The translations under genes and the position numbers were made by a program. The notes under the pieces were generated by a model. That model was not told where the DNA came from. It saw only the letters and a program-made list of their open reading frames with translations, and made no database searches. DNA of 64,000 nucleotides from Alphaproteobacteria bacterium (GTDB taxonomy: Bacteria; Pseudomonadota; Alphaproteobacteria; Micropepsales; Micropepsaceae), in contig JAGWNK010000013.1 in the NCBI GenBank assembly GCA_028871345.1, forward strand, positions 1 through 64,000, in the 5' to 3' direction. Positions 17,703 to 26,534 of this stretch are shown here, piece by piece. Each line of letters opens with the position of its first letter. The stretch's first letter is position 1.

Positions 17703-17722
17703 ACAAATATATGTATATTTGT
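17703..17722. promoter_or_regulatory. AT-rich palindrome upstream of radical SAM gene
   Basis: ACAAATATA, 2 bases, TATATTTGT: a perfect 9-bp inverted repeat in an otherwise GC-rich gap. It lies 41 bp upstream of the radical SAM start on the minus strand. Its size and symmetry suit a dimeric repressor. A GAAC-N7-GTAC at 17690-17704 is one base off the alphaproteobacterial LexA box and overlaps its edge. Confidence 0.5.
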
Positions 17723-17906
17723 CTGAGGAACAAGTAGGACCAGGTGCAACGCAGGCCGCGGCACGGGGGGCGATTGAGCCTGCAAACCCGTCAGAAATGC
17801 CGGAAAATCCGCGACGCAATCCGCTGCGCTGAAACAAACTGTCGCGAAAAGGTGTGCGTCATGAAAGATATTCCGCAGCGCTCATTCATCCGTCATATTG
17901 CAGCGC

Positions 17907-18551
17907 ATGATCAGTGTCGTCATCCCGACATACAATTCCCAGGACTACCTGCCGCGCTGCTTCGACAGCCTGATCGCAGCGACGGTGCATGGCGTCGTGC
18001 GAGAGGTCATCGTGGCGGACGGCGGCTCTACGGACGATACGCTCGCCATCGCAGACGGGGCGGGGGCGCGTATCGCCAGTGGCGGAAAGAGCCGAGGCTC
18101 TCAGCTCATGGCGGGGGCGAAGGCTGCCCGGCATGACTGGATGCTCTTCCTGCGCCCGGAGACGGCGCTTGACCCGGGGTGGGATGTGGAAGCGGAAGCC
18201 TTCGTGTCGCGTGCAAGGCTGGAGGATCCTCATGCCGCGGCGTTCCGTTTCAGCCTGGACGATTTCAGCGCCGAAGCGAGGCGGGCGGAGATCGTGGCGG
18301 GGCTGCGTTGCGCCCTGTTCAAGCTGCCGTCCGGCGAGCAGGGACTGTTGGTCTCGAAGCGGCAATATCGCAGTGTCGGCGGCTACCGTGACTGCGCCAT
18401 GGAGGACATCGACCTCGTACGGCGCATCGGCGGACGCCGCATCGTCATGTTGCGCTCGCGCGCCGTGAACAAGGCGGCGCCGCGGACGCGCCCGCTGACC
18501 GTGCTGCACGCTCTGCGCTTTCCGACGAGCGTCCTGGCGCGCCTGGGCTGA
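17907..18551 (+). CDS. Family 2 glycosyltransferase
   Basis: A 214-residue GT-A fold glycosyltransferase. ISVVIPTYNSQDYLPRCFDSL and VREVIVADGGSTDDTLAIA are the nucleotide-sugar site; SRGSQLMAGAKAARHDWMLFLRPET replaces the usual DXD loop, and GGYRDCAMEDIDLVRRI is the acceptor-side motif with its ED pair. The pattern is close to the TIGR04283 group, often found near moaB in alphaproteobacteria. No membrane segment, so it is probably cytoplasmic or peripheral. The ATG at 17907 is chosen; a TTG at 17898 is also open. The sugar donor and product are unknown. Confidence 0.82.
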   Translation: MISVVIPTYNSQDYLPRCFDSLIAATVHGVVREVIVADGGSTDDTLAIADGAGARIASGGKSRGSQLMAGAKAARHDWMLFLRPETALDPGWDVEAEAFVSRARLEDPHAAAFRFSLDDFSAEARRAEIVAGLRCALFKLPSGEQGLLVSKRQYRSVGGYRDCAMEDIDLVRRIGGRRIVMLRSRAVNKAAPRTRPLTVLHALRFPTSVLARLG

Positions 18552-18660
18552 AGGGATCGATTAATTATTCGTCACAGCAAGACATGTTTTCGCGCGACCG
18601 ATTGCGCCGGTCGAAGTTTCGCGTCTACCGTTCGCGGGGCATCGGCCAATCGGAGGATCA

Positions 18661-19749
18661 GTGGCAGGTTCAAGCGCTATTCGCGTGTCAATTCCACTCG
18701 CGGCAACTGTCGCGTTTTTTTGTGCCGCCCATGCGGCTTCGCTTGCGGACCAACAGGCCAGGATCGAGAAAGCGTGCGCCAGCGACACGTTCTCGGGCGC
18801 GGTCCTGGTGGCAAAACCGGGCAGGCCCGTATGGACCTATGCGTGCGGCCTTGCCGACCGCGAGAACAAAGTCGCGATGCGCGCCGACACCCCGATGCGC
18901 ATCGCCTCCATGGGCAAGCTATTCACCACGACAGCCGTCCTGCAGCTTTATGAGGCCGGCAAGATCGATCTGGATGCGCCGCTTGCACGCTACATTCCGG
19001 ATTATCCCAACAAGGAACTCGCCGAAAAGGTCAAGATACGCCACCTCCTGACTCATACCGGCGGAACCGGGGACATCTTCGGGCCGGAGGGCTTCGCTCA
19101 TCGCCACGAACTTCGCCGGCTTGCCGACTATGTGCGGGTGTTCGGAAAACGGCCACTCAGCTTTGAGCCGGGAAGCAAGCAGGAATACAGCAACTACGGC
19201 TACATACTGCTGGGCATGGTGATCCAAAACGTCTCTGGCGAGGATTACTACAATTACGTTCAGCGCCATATCCTCGATGTCGCGGGAATGAGGTCGACTA
19301 GCTTTCCGGTGGAGGCAGAATTATCGCAGGCGCCCTCGAACGGCTACACGCGCGCCAGCTTCGCGCCGGGCGGAGTGCGCATCGGCGGTCCTCTTACCAG
19401 GGTCGGGCTCGATGAGCTTCCGTACCGCGCAACGCCTGCAGGAGGATGCTTTTCGACCGTGGGTGATCTCAACCGCTTTGCCCAGGCGTTGCTCGACGGA
19501 CGGCTGATATCGCCGGCCATGCTCGATCGCGTGCTGTCCGGCCAACTTTCTGCCGGGCTGTTCTCCTACGGATTCGGGCGCGGAACCGATGCAATGGGGC
19601 GGACCTGGATCGGCTTTGCGGGCGGAGCGCCGGGCACCAACGGCGAGCTGAAGATCTTTCCCAAACAGCATCTCGTGGTAGCGACACTCGCCAATTTGGA
19701 TCCGCCCGCCGCCACGGATCTGACGACAGGGCTGGCGACCGCGGACTGA
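18661..19749 (+). CDS. Exported serine hydrolase, class C beta-lactamase fold
   Basis: A 362-residue secreted enzyme of the beta-lactamase/esterase EstB/DD-peptidase superfamily. The signal peptide is MAGSSAIRVSIPLAATVAFF with a probable cut after AAHA. The catalytic motifs are SMGK (the SxxK nucleophile and lysine, near residue 82), YSNYG (the YxN motif) and a late FAGGAPGTNGE that corresponds to the third motif, without a canonical KTG. Likely acts in the periplasm as an esterase or peptidase; real beta-lactamase activity is not indicated. The GTG start is supported by GGAGGATCA directly upstream. Confidence 0.82.
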   Translation: MAGSSAIRVSIPLAATVAFFCAAHAASLADQQARIEKACASDTFSGAVLVAKPGRPVWTYACGLADRENKVAMRADTPMRIASMGKLFTTTAVLQLYEAGKIDLDAPLARYIPDYPNKELAEKVKIRHLLTHTGGTGDIFGPEGFAHRHELRRLADYVRVFGKRPLSFEPGSKQEYSNYGYILLGMVIQNVSGEDYYNYVQRHILDVAGMRSTSFPVEAELSQAPSNGYTRASFAPGGVRIGGPLTRVGLDELPYRATPAGGCFSTVGDLNRFAQALLDGRLISPAMLDRVLSGQLSAGLFSYGFGRGTDAMGRTWIGFAGGAPGTNGELKIFPKQHLVVATLANLDPPAATDLTTGLATAD

Positions 19750-19872
19750 GCCGGGCGCTTGATGCCGTCCGCAGCGACGTCTGGCTCTTCCCGCGACCGT
19801 CGGCGGGCTTTTCATGGGGCGATTCATGTTCCGCCTGCTTTGTCTTGTCATGCGGCGGCTGGGCGCCGGGGA

Positions 19873-20421
19873 TCAGCGTTCCTGCAGCCGCGGCATGATC
19901 TCGACGAGATTGCAGGGGCGGTGGCGGATGTCGAGCTGCGCCTTCAGGATGCCGTCCCAGCCGTCCTTCACCGCGCCGTTTGAGCCAGGCAGCGCGAAAA
20001 TATAGGTGCCCTTGGCGACACCGCCGCAGGCGCGCGACTGGATGGTCGAGGTACCGATCTTCTCGTAGCTGATCTGGTGGAAGAGCGCCGAGAAGCCGTC
20101 GATTTCCTTGTCGAACAGCGGCCGGATGGCCTCCACGGTCACATCGCGGCCGGTAAGCCCGGTGCCGCCGGTGGAGATCACGACGTCGATGCCGGAATCC
20201 TCGATCCAGGCCTTCACTTGCGCGCGGATGCGCTCCACGTCGTCGCGAAGGAGGTTGCGGGCCGCCAGGACATGGCCGGCCTCTGCGATGCGCGCCGCCA
20301 GAATATCGCCGGACGTGTCGTTCGATGCGTCGCGCGTGTCCGACACCGTCAGGAGCGCGATGCGCACCGGGCGGAAAGGTCGGGTCTCATCAACTCGAGG
20401 CGTCGGGGGTGTTGGTTTCAT
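19873..20421 (-). CDS. moaB: Molybdopterin adenylyltransferase-like MoaB
   Basis: A 182-residue protein of the MogA/MoaB family, which adenylates molybdopterin before molybdenum insertion. The core motifs are IALLTVSDTRDASNDTSGDILA, VVISTGGTGLTGRDVTVEAI (the molybdopterin/AMP loop) and FALPGSNGAVKDGWDGIL. It ends in a conserved RPCNLVEIMPRL. Whether it is active or, as for some MoaB proteins, dispensable cannot be told. Its start overlaps the 3' end of the lytic transglycosylase gene by 32 bp, which suggests translational coupling. No other molybdopterin genes are in the window. Confidence 0.93.
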   Translation of the reverse strand: MKPTPPTPRVDETRPFRPVRIALLTVSDTRDASNDTSGDILAARIAEAGHVLAARNLLRDDVERIRAQVKAWIEDSGIDVVISTGGTGLTGRDVTVEAIRPLFDKEIDGFSALFHQISYEKIGTSTIQSRACGGVAKGTYIFALPGSNGAVKDGWDGILKAQLDIRHRPCNLVEIMPRLQER

Positions 20422-22177
20422 CGTCGTTGTCCTCGTCAGAGGGTGGCGGCGGCGGCGGCGCGGACTGCTGTGGCGGGTGATAGATAGGCCAGTCCCCCCG
20501 GGCGGTCTCGTCCAGGCTCGGTGCCGACGCGTCGGTGCGGCGATGATACATCCAGTAGTACGTCAGCAGGCGCTTCACGTAGCTGCGGGTTTCCGGTGCG
20601 CGCATGCTCTCGATGAACATCAGGGAATCGTCTTCCTTGCCGTCGCGCGCGGCGGTCCAGGCCGCCACCTTGCCGGGGCCGGCGTTGTAGGCGGCGGCCA
20701 TCTGGATCAGGCTGCCATTGTAGCGGTTGAGAAGCTGCGCGATGTAGCGCTGGCCGAGCGACATGTTGTAGGGAGGGTCGAGCAACTGATCCTCGGCGCC
20801 GTTGCCGCCGATCAGCCTGGCGGTTCCGGGCATCAGCTGCATCAGTCCCACGGCACCGGCAGGCGACACGGCGTTGGCCTGAAAGCGGGTCTCGATGCGC
20901 ACAAAGGCGAGCACCAGCGCGGGGTCGATCGTGTAATCGCCGAGCGGCTTGTATTGCGGGATCGGGAACAGGCCCGTCAGCAGCAATCCGCGCGAGTAAC
21001 TGGTCTCGCTGGCGCGAAGTTCGAGATTGGGAACGTCCAGAACGCGCGCCAGCGCGGCAAAGGCCGCGTCCAGCTGCATCTTGCCGGCCTCGCCGAACGC
21101 CCTGTTGAGCTCGGCGTTGACATACTTCGTTTCATCCCCGCCCACCTGCCATAAGGCCACCGCACGGTGCGCCGGAGCCAGCGACATGATCTTCCAGAAA
21201 TCGGCGGGCAGCAGGGCCGGATCGGCAAAGCCGGTCTGGGTGTCCTCGCCGAGAAGGCGCTCCGCCAGGAGTCCGTAGAAAGTCGGCTGGCTGCGCGCCG
21301 CGAATGTGAGCAGGGTGACGACGCGGCGGGGGTCGCCCGCACGCATATAGGCGCGGGCCGCCCAGAAGGCGGCAGCGCTGCGGTTCCAGTTCGGGATGGT
21401 CGTGACCTGCGCCATCGCCTCGAAATGGGCGGCGGCCTCTGGGTACTTCTGCAGGCGGAAGGCGGCCAGACCGGCGCACCAGTCCAGTTTCGGCGCATAT
21501 TGGCGGCCCGTGCTCGCCATGGAATCCCCGAGCGCGAAGGCTTTGTCGTCCATGCCCTCGGCCAGGTACGACATGCAGACGCGTTCAGAGAGCCCGACGA
21601 TATCGGACTGCGGCACCGTGTTGGCTGCCATCAGCGACTGGACCGTCGCATAGGCGAGGTCGGGCTGGTCGCTGTGGATGTCCGAGGCGATCTGCTCCAG
21701 GACCGCGCGCGCCGCGTCGGAGACGATCGGCGGATCGGTCATATCGCCATCCTCGTAACCGCCGCCGCGGTACTGCGCCGTCGTCGGCCAAGGCACGGAC
21801 CGCGTCATCACCGTCACGACGCGATGATGCCGCTTGTGGATCTTCTTGGTGGCGCGCTTCACCGCCAGCTTGTGGATGCGCTCGGCGATCGGCAAATCGC
21901 CATAGGTCTTGAGCCACAGCACCAGTTCGGCCACCCGCGTGCGTCCCGAATGCGGCGACAGATAGCGTTCCGCCTCCACGTAGCCTTCGAGAGACTTGTC
22001 ATCGACGGAGGCAAAGAGCTCACGGGCTTTGGCAAAGCGGCCGGCGCGCTCATCGTCGATGATATGGCGGTATCGCGACACATCCTCGGGAGTCAGCACA
22101 CCCGGTACCACAGGTGTCTGCGCCATCGCCCGACCGGCGACAAGCAGCAGCAATGTGCACGCGATGCGTCGGATCAT
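20390..22177 (-). CDS. Soluble lytic murein transglycosylase
   Basis: An exported 595-residue peptidoglycan lytic transglycosylase of the Slt70 kind. Signal peptide MIRRIACTLLLLVAGRAMAQ. A long alpha-solenoid (about residues 30-430) with repeats rich in Ala, Leu and Arg wraps to the catalytic SLT domain: VLAFVRIETRFQANAVSPAGAVGLMQLMPGTA (catalytic Glu in RIETRF), NMSLGQRYI and AAYNAGPGKVAAW. The C-terminus after the SLT domain is acidic and Pro-rich. It cuts glycan strands to make room for growth or for envelope complexes. The gene precedes moaB with overlap. Confidence 0.93.
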   Translation of the reverse strand: MIRRIACTLLLLVAGRAMAQTPVVPGVLTPEDVSRYRHIIDDERAGRFAKARELFASVDDKSLEGYVEAERYLSPHSGRTRVAELVLWLKTYGDLPIAERIHKLAVKRATKKIHKRHHRVVTVMTRSVPWPTTAQYRGGGYEDGDMTDPPIVSDAARAVLEQIASDIHSDQPDLAYATVQSLMAANTVPQSDIVGLSERVCMSYLAEGMDDKAFALGDSMASTGRQYAPKLDWCAGLAAFRLQKYPEAAAHFEAMAQVTTIPNWNRSAAAFWAARAYMRAGDPRRVVTLLTFAARSQPTFYGLLAERLLGEDTQTGFADPALLPADFWKIMSLAPAHRAVALWQVGGDETKYVNAELNRAFGEAGKMQLDAAFAALARVLDVPNLELRASETSYSRGLLLTGLFPIPQYKPLGDYTIDPALVLAFVRIETRFQANAVSPAGAVGLMQLMPGTARLIGGNGAEDQLLDPPYNMSLGQRYIAQLLNRYNGSLIQMAAAYNAGPGKVAAWTAARDGKEDDSLMFIESMRAPETRSYVKRLLTYYWMYHRRTDASAPSLDETARGDWPIYHPPQQSAPPPPPPSDEDNDDETNTPDASS

Positions 22178-22207
22178 GCCCAGCCCTTGGGTCCACGGAC
22201 GGAAGCT

Positions 22208-23077
22208 TTAACGGAGCGAGGGCTCTGCCTCAAGCAGGTGAAGTGCGTACATCCTGTTTTCCGCCGCCTGGAGATCGCGCCAGGCCAGTTTCTTGTGCCC
22301 TGGCTGCCGCAGCAGATAGGCCGGATGCAGCGTCGGCAGCACCGGTACCATGGCCTCGCCGATGCGGTACTCGAGCCAGCGGCCGCGCAATTTCATGATG
22401 CCTTCCGAGAAGCCCATGACGTGGCGCGCCGCGACGGCACCGAGCAGGATGATGATGCCCGGATTCACCAGTTCTATGTGGCGGCGTAGGAACGGCAGGC
22501 ACATGGCCGCTTCCTCGGGCGAGGGATCGCGGTTCTCCGGCGGGCGCCAATTGAGCACATTGGTAATGTAGGCGCGCGTCCGGTCGAGATGGATCGAGGC
22601 CATCATCTGATCGAGCAGCTTTCCGGCGCGACCGACGAATGGCAGTCCCTGGCGGTCTTCTTCGCGCCCAGGGGCTTCGCCGATGAACATGATGCGCGAG
22701 GCGGGATTGCCGTCGGCAAAAACAGTGTTCGCGCAGCTTTTCTTCAGCGCGCAGCCATCGAAGCTTTCGAGAGCGGCTCGCAATTCCTCGAGCGAACAGG
22801 CACTGCGGGCGAGGGCCTGGGCCGTGGCGATGGAGTCGCCGTCGCCCTTTTGGCCGCCGCGCAGCGGGAGAGTGGGATTCTGCGACACGAATTTTGCGGC
22901 AGGCTTGGGCGCCGGGACTGGCGGCGACACAAACTGCATGGCGCTTGGCGCGCTCGCCTCACGAGTCGGCGCGGGCCTGGCGAAGCGGTCCACCGGCTCG
23001 TCGGCAATGGCTTCATCGGCCCCGCTTTCGACGAGCCAGGCCAAGGCCGCGAGAGGTGACAGGGCGGGATCGGGCAT
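22208..23077 (-). CDS. Family 4 uracil-DNA glycosylase
   Basis: Removes uracil from DNA. The 289-aa protein has an N-terminal 100 residues that look disordered, then the catalytic core: FDGCALKKSCANTVFADG, the water-activating motif GEAPGREEDRQGLPFVGRAG, NVLNWRPPENRDPSPEE, and the second active-site loop HPAYLLRQPGHKKLAW. Cysteines in GCALKKSC and later AAMCLPF may serve a 4Fe-4S centre, but the spacing is not the usual four-cysteine set. It is divergent from the ETF-ubiquinone oxidoreductase gene, an arrangement kept in many alphaproteobacteria. The stretch NPTLPLRGGQKGDGDS in the linker may derive from a repeat. Confidence 0.92.
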   Translation of the reverse strand: MPDPALSPLAALAWLVESGADEAIADEPVDRFARPAPTREASAPSAMQFVSPPVPAPKPAAKFVSQNPTLPLRGGQKGDGDSIATAQALARSACSLEELRAALESFDGCALKKSCANTVFADGNPASRIMFIGEAPGREEDRQGLPFVGRAGKLLDQMMASIHLDRTRAYITNVLNWRPPENRDPSPEEAAMCLPFLRRHIELVNPGIIILLGAVAARHVMGFSEGIMKLRGRWLEYRIGEAMVPVLPTLHPAYLLRQPGHKKLAWRDLQAAENRMYALHLLEAEPSLR

Positions 23078-23177
23078 GGCCGAACCATACGGGACGGAAG
23101 GCCGTCATGCGATGGCGTTGGTTGACCCCAACAACCGGCGAGGCCCATAAACTTGGGGGGAATCGCGGATTTTTCCG

Positions 23178-24833
23178 ATGTCCGAACAGCGCGAAAGCAT
23201 GGAATACGATGTCGTGATCGTGGGCGGCGGTCCGGCGGGCCTGTCGGCCGCGATCCGGCTCAAGCAGCTCGCTGCCGAGGGCGGTCGCGACGTCAGCGTC
23301 TGCATCCTGGAAAAAGGCTCCGAAATCGGCGCGCACGTGCTGTCGGGCGCGGTGATCGATCCGGTCGCTCTGAACGAGCTGATGCCGGATTGGAAGGAGG
23401 AGGGAGCGCCGCTCGACACGCCGGTCAGCGAGGACCGCTTCTATTACCTGACGGAGAACCTGAGCATCCGGATGCCGGGCTTCGCCATGCCGCCGCTGAT
23501 GAGCAACCACGGAAACTACATCGTCAGCTTGGGGAATCTGTGTCGCTGGCTCGCGCAACGGGCAGAAGGCCTCGGCGTCGAAATCTACCCGGGCTTTCCC
23601 GCGGCTGAACTGATCTACGGCGAAGGCGGAGAAGTCCGCGGCGTGGTCACCGGCGACTTCGGCGTGGCCCGCGACGGCCACCACAAGGACACTTACACAC
23701 CGGGCATGCAGCTCCTCGGCAAGTACACGTTGCTTGCAGAGGGCGCGCGAGGCTCCCTGGCGAAGGAAGTGATCGCGCACTACGCGCTGCAGCAGGAGCG
23801 GGACTTCCAGAAGTTCGGCATCGGCATCAAGGAATTGTGGGAGCTCGATCCGGCCAGGCACCGCAAGGGTCTCGTGATCCACACCATGGGCTGGCCTCTC
23901 GACAACGAAACCGGCGGCGGGACCTTCATGTACCACTGGGGAGAGCGGTACTGTTCGGTCGGTCTTGTGCTGCATCTCAACTATCGGAACCCGTTCATAT
24001 CGCCTTTCGACGAGTTCCAGCGGGCCAAGCTGCACCCGCGGCTGCGCGGCTTTCTCGAAGGCGGCAAGCGGATCGGCTATGGCGCCAGGGCGGTCACCGA
24101 AGGCGGGCTGCAGTCGGTTCCCAAGCTTGCCTTTCCGGGAGGTGCTCTCATCGGTTGTGCCGCCGGCTTCATGAACGTCCCGCGGATCAAGGGTACCCAC
24201 AACGCCATGAAGTCAGGGATGCTGGCGGCGGAGTCGGTTTTCGCTGCGTTGGGTCATGGACGGTCGGGCGACGTCCTTGAGGCCTACGAGACAGGCTTCC
24301 GCAACAGCCAAGTTTACGATGATCTGGCGCGGGTCCGGAACGTGAAGCCGCTGTGGTCGAAGTTGGGTACAATGCTGGGCATCCCCTTGGGCGGCCTGGA
24401 CATGTGGACCAACCAAATCCTGGGATTCAGCCTTTTCGGGACCCTCCGCCACGGCCGGCCGGATCATGCCACCCTGCGGCGCGCGGCGCAGTCCAGGCCG
24501 ATCGCTTATCCCAAACCCGACGGTGTTATCACCTTCGACAAGCTGTCGAGCGTTTACCTCTCCAACACGAACCATGAGGAAGATCAGCCGGTTCACCTCA
24601 AGCTTTCCGATCCGTCACTTCCCGTAAAGGTGAATTTGCCCGAATATGATGAACCGGCTCAGCGCTATTGTCCGGCTGGCGTTTATGAGATTGTTGGCGG
24701 GTCGGAACCGCGATTTCAGATCAATGCGCAGAACTGCGTGCATTGCAAAACCTGCGATATCAAGGATCCGTCGCAGAACATTACTTGGGTGACGCCGGAG
24801 GGCGGCGGCGGTCCCAATTATTCGAACATGTAG
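23178..24833 (+). CDS. Electron-transfer flavoprotein-ubiquinone oxidoreductase
   Basis: Passes electrons from ETF (fatty acid and amino acid dehydrogenases) to ubiquinone at the inner membrane. The 551-aa protein opens with the FAD fold YDVVIVGGGPAGLSAAIRL and continues with EKGSEIGAHVLSGAVIDP, GTFMYHWGERYCSVG and the amphipathic membrane-association region. The C-terminal ferredoxin domain binds one 4Fe-4S centre through RYCPAGVYE and NCVHCKTCDIKDP, all four cysteines present. It ends PEGGGGPNYSNM, typical for the family. The next gene, a TPR protein, starts 9 bp after it with its own ribosome site. Confidence 0.97.
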   Translation: MSEQRESMEYDVVIVGGGPAGLSAAIRLKQLAAEGGRDVSVCILEKGSEIGAHVLSGAVIDPVALNELMPDWKEEGAPLDTPVSEDRFYYLTENLSIRMPGFAMPPLMSNHGNYIVSLGNLCRWLAQRAEGLGVEIYPGFPAAELIYGEGGEVRGVVTGDFGVARDGHHKDTYTPGMQLLGKYTLLAEGARGSLAKEVIAHYALQQERDFQKFGIGIKELWELDPARHRKGLVIHTMGWPLDNETGGGTFMYHWGERYCSVGLVLHLNYRNPFISPFDEFQRAKLHPRLRGFLEGGKRIGYGARAVTEGGLQSVPKLAFPGGALIGCAAGFMNVPRIKGTHNAMKSGMLAAESVFAALGHGRSGDVLEAYETGFRNSQVYDDLARVRNVKPLWSKLGTMLGIPLGGLDMWTNQILGFSLFGTLRHGRPDHATLRRAAQSRPIAYPKPDGVITFDKLSSVYLSNTNHEEDQPVHLKLSDPSLPVKVNLPEYDEPAQRYCPAGVYEIVGGSEPRFQINAQNCVHCKTCDIKDPSQNITWVTPEGGGGPNYSNM

Positions 24834-24842
24834 GAGAGTCCA

Positions 24843-26534
24843 TTGCGTATTGTTCGGCTGATCGGCGCATTCCTGCTGGCCGCAAGCTCCATCGGCTGCG
24901 CCCAAGCGCACGGCGTCGCGGCCATTGCGATTTCCGACGACACGCAGATTTTCGGCGACTATCTCTCGGCCCACTTCGCCGCCGATCACCACGATTTCGC
25001 GGAGGCCGCTCGATTCTACGACGCGGCCCTGGATCAAGACCCGAACAATCCCGACCTACTCATGCCGGCATTCTCGTATACGGCGAGCGCAGGCGACATG
25101 GTTGGCGCGGCCAAGTTGGCAGAGCGGGTCGTCGCCGCGGTGCCCGACAACCGCGCGGCTCGCCTGGTGCTCGCCGTCACGGCACTCAAGCGGCACGACT
25201 ACAAGGATGCCCGCGCGCAGATCGCGAAGTCGGCGCAAGGCCCGTTCACCTCCTTCACAGTGGCGCTGATCGACGCCTGGGCCGCCGCGGGCCAGGATGA
25301 CGCCAAGACCGCAGCCGCCGACCTCAAGACTCTTCACGCGCAACAAGCCGCCGACGGCCTGGCCTATTTCAATGAAGCGATGGTGGCCGAACTCCTCGGC
25401 GACAAGACAACCGCTGACGCGGATTATCAGGCCGCGCTGAAAGCCTCGGGGCCGACGCCGCGCGTCATCGACGCCTATGGCCGCTTCCTGGAACGCAACG
25501 GACGCACCGAAGAAGCCCGGGCCCTGTACATGAAGCTGTCGAGCGACGGTGGATTTGCCCCGATCATAGGGCCGGCATTGGCCCGGATCGCCTCGGGCAC
25601 CAAGCCGGAGCCGCTGGTCGCCAGCGCCGAGGGAGGCGCGGCGGAAGCACTGTTCGGCATCGGGGCTTCGCTCAACGACGACACCAGCCGGGACGTCTCG
25701 ATCTTCTATCTGCGTCTGGCGCTGTACCTGCAGCCGAAGCTCGACCTGGCGACCATCCTCTTGGCGGACCGTTTCGAGAGTCTCGAGAAGTACGACGATG
25801 CCATCGAGGCCTATCGCGGCGTCGCTCACGACAGCCCCTATTACCGGATGGCGGCCGTGGAAGTCGCCGTCGATCTGGCGCGTCTCGACAAGACGGACGA
25901 AGCCATTGCCGACCTCAAGGCGCTGACGATCGAGTTTCCGCAGGATATCGAGACCTGGACAGCCCTGGGCGACACCTACCGGCAGGCGCAGAATTTCCCC
26001 GACGCCGTCAAGGCCTATGACTCGGCGATCAAGGCTTCGGGAACACCGGACAAGAAGGAGTGGCCCCTGTTCTACGCCCGCGCCATCGCGGAGCAGCAGA
26101 CCGACAACTGGCCGGCGGCGGAAGCCGACCTGAAGCAGGCACTGACGCTGAGCCCGGATCAACCGCAGGTGCTGAACTATCTGGGCTACAGCTGGGTCGA
26201 CAAGGGGCGCAACATCAAGGAAGCGCTGGGGATGCTTGAGAAGGCCCGCAAGCTGGCGCCGCAGGACGGCTACATCATCGACAGCGTCGGCTGGGCCTAT
26301 TACCGGCTGGGCCGCTACAAGGAGGCCGTCAATACGCTCGAGGATGCCATCCAGCTCGTGCCGGGCGATCCTACCATCAACGATCATCTGGGCGACGCCT
26401 ATTGGAGGATCGGGCGCAGGCTGGATGCCAAGTTCCAGTGGAACCACGCGCTTGCCTTCGGTCCCGAAGCGGCCGAGAAGTCGAAAATCGAGAAGAAGCT
26501 GCAGGCGGGTCTGAACCGTGACGATCGAAGCTGA
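24843..26534 (+). CDS. Exported tetratricopeptide repeat protein
   Basis: A 563-residue protein with an N-terminal signal sequence (MRIVRLIGAFLLAASSIGC...) and about ten TPR helix pairs, such as DFAEAARFYDAALDQDPNNPDLL, DAVKAYDSAIKAS, WPAAEADLKQALTLSPDQPQVLNYLGYSW and YKEAVNTLEDAIQLVPGDPTINDHLGDAYW. It should be a periplasmic or outer-membrane-attached scaffold; ASSIGC lacks the Leu of a proper lipobox, so lipidation is doubtful. The start is a TTG with AGGAGAGTCCA before it. The 3' end overlaps ispE by 17 bp, and the TPR/ispE pair is common in alphaproteobacteria, but no link to isoprenoid synthesis is known. Confidence 0.85.
   Translation: MRIVRLIGAFLLAASSIGCAQAHGVAAIAISDDTQIFGDYLSAHFAADHHDFAEAARFYDAALDQDPNNPDLLMPAFSYTASAGDMVGAAKLAERVVAAVPDNRAARLVLAVTALKRHDYKDARAQIAKSAQGPFTSFTVALIDAWAAAGQDDAKTAAADLKTLHAQQAADGLAYFNEAMVAELLGDKTTADADYQAALKASGPTPRVIDAYGRFLERNGRTEEARALYMKLSSDGGFAPIIGPALARIASGTKPEPLVASAEGGAAEALFGIGASLNDDTSRDVSIFYLRLALYLQPKLDLATILLADRFESLEKYDDAIEAYRGVAHDSPYYRMAAVEVAVDLARLDKTDEAIADLKALTIEFPQDIETWTALGDTYRQAQNFPDAVKAYDSAIKASGTPDKKEWPLFYARAIAEQQTDNWPAAEADLKQALTLSPDQPQVLNYLGYSWVDKGRNIKEALGMLEKARKLAPQDGYIIDSVGWAYYRLGRYKEAVNTLEDAIQLVPGDPTINDHLGDAYWRIGRRLDAKFQWNHALAFGPEAAEKSKIEKKLQAGLNRDDRS

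Noticed and set aside
17690..17704. LexA box before the radical SAM gene
   Set aside because: GAAC-N7-GTAC has one mismatch to GAAC-N7-GAAC and occurs once; not enough to call SOS control. Kept only as a note with the palindrome.
22850..22920. Third in-frame repeat insert, in the uracil-DNA glycosylase linker
   Set aside because: NPTLPLRGGQKGDGDS looks like a translated repeat, but the linker is naturally variable and I found no clear inverted repeat ends.
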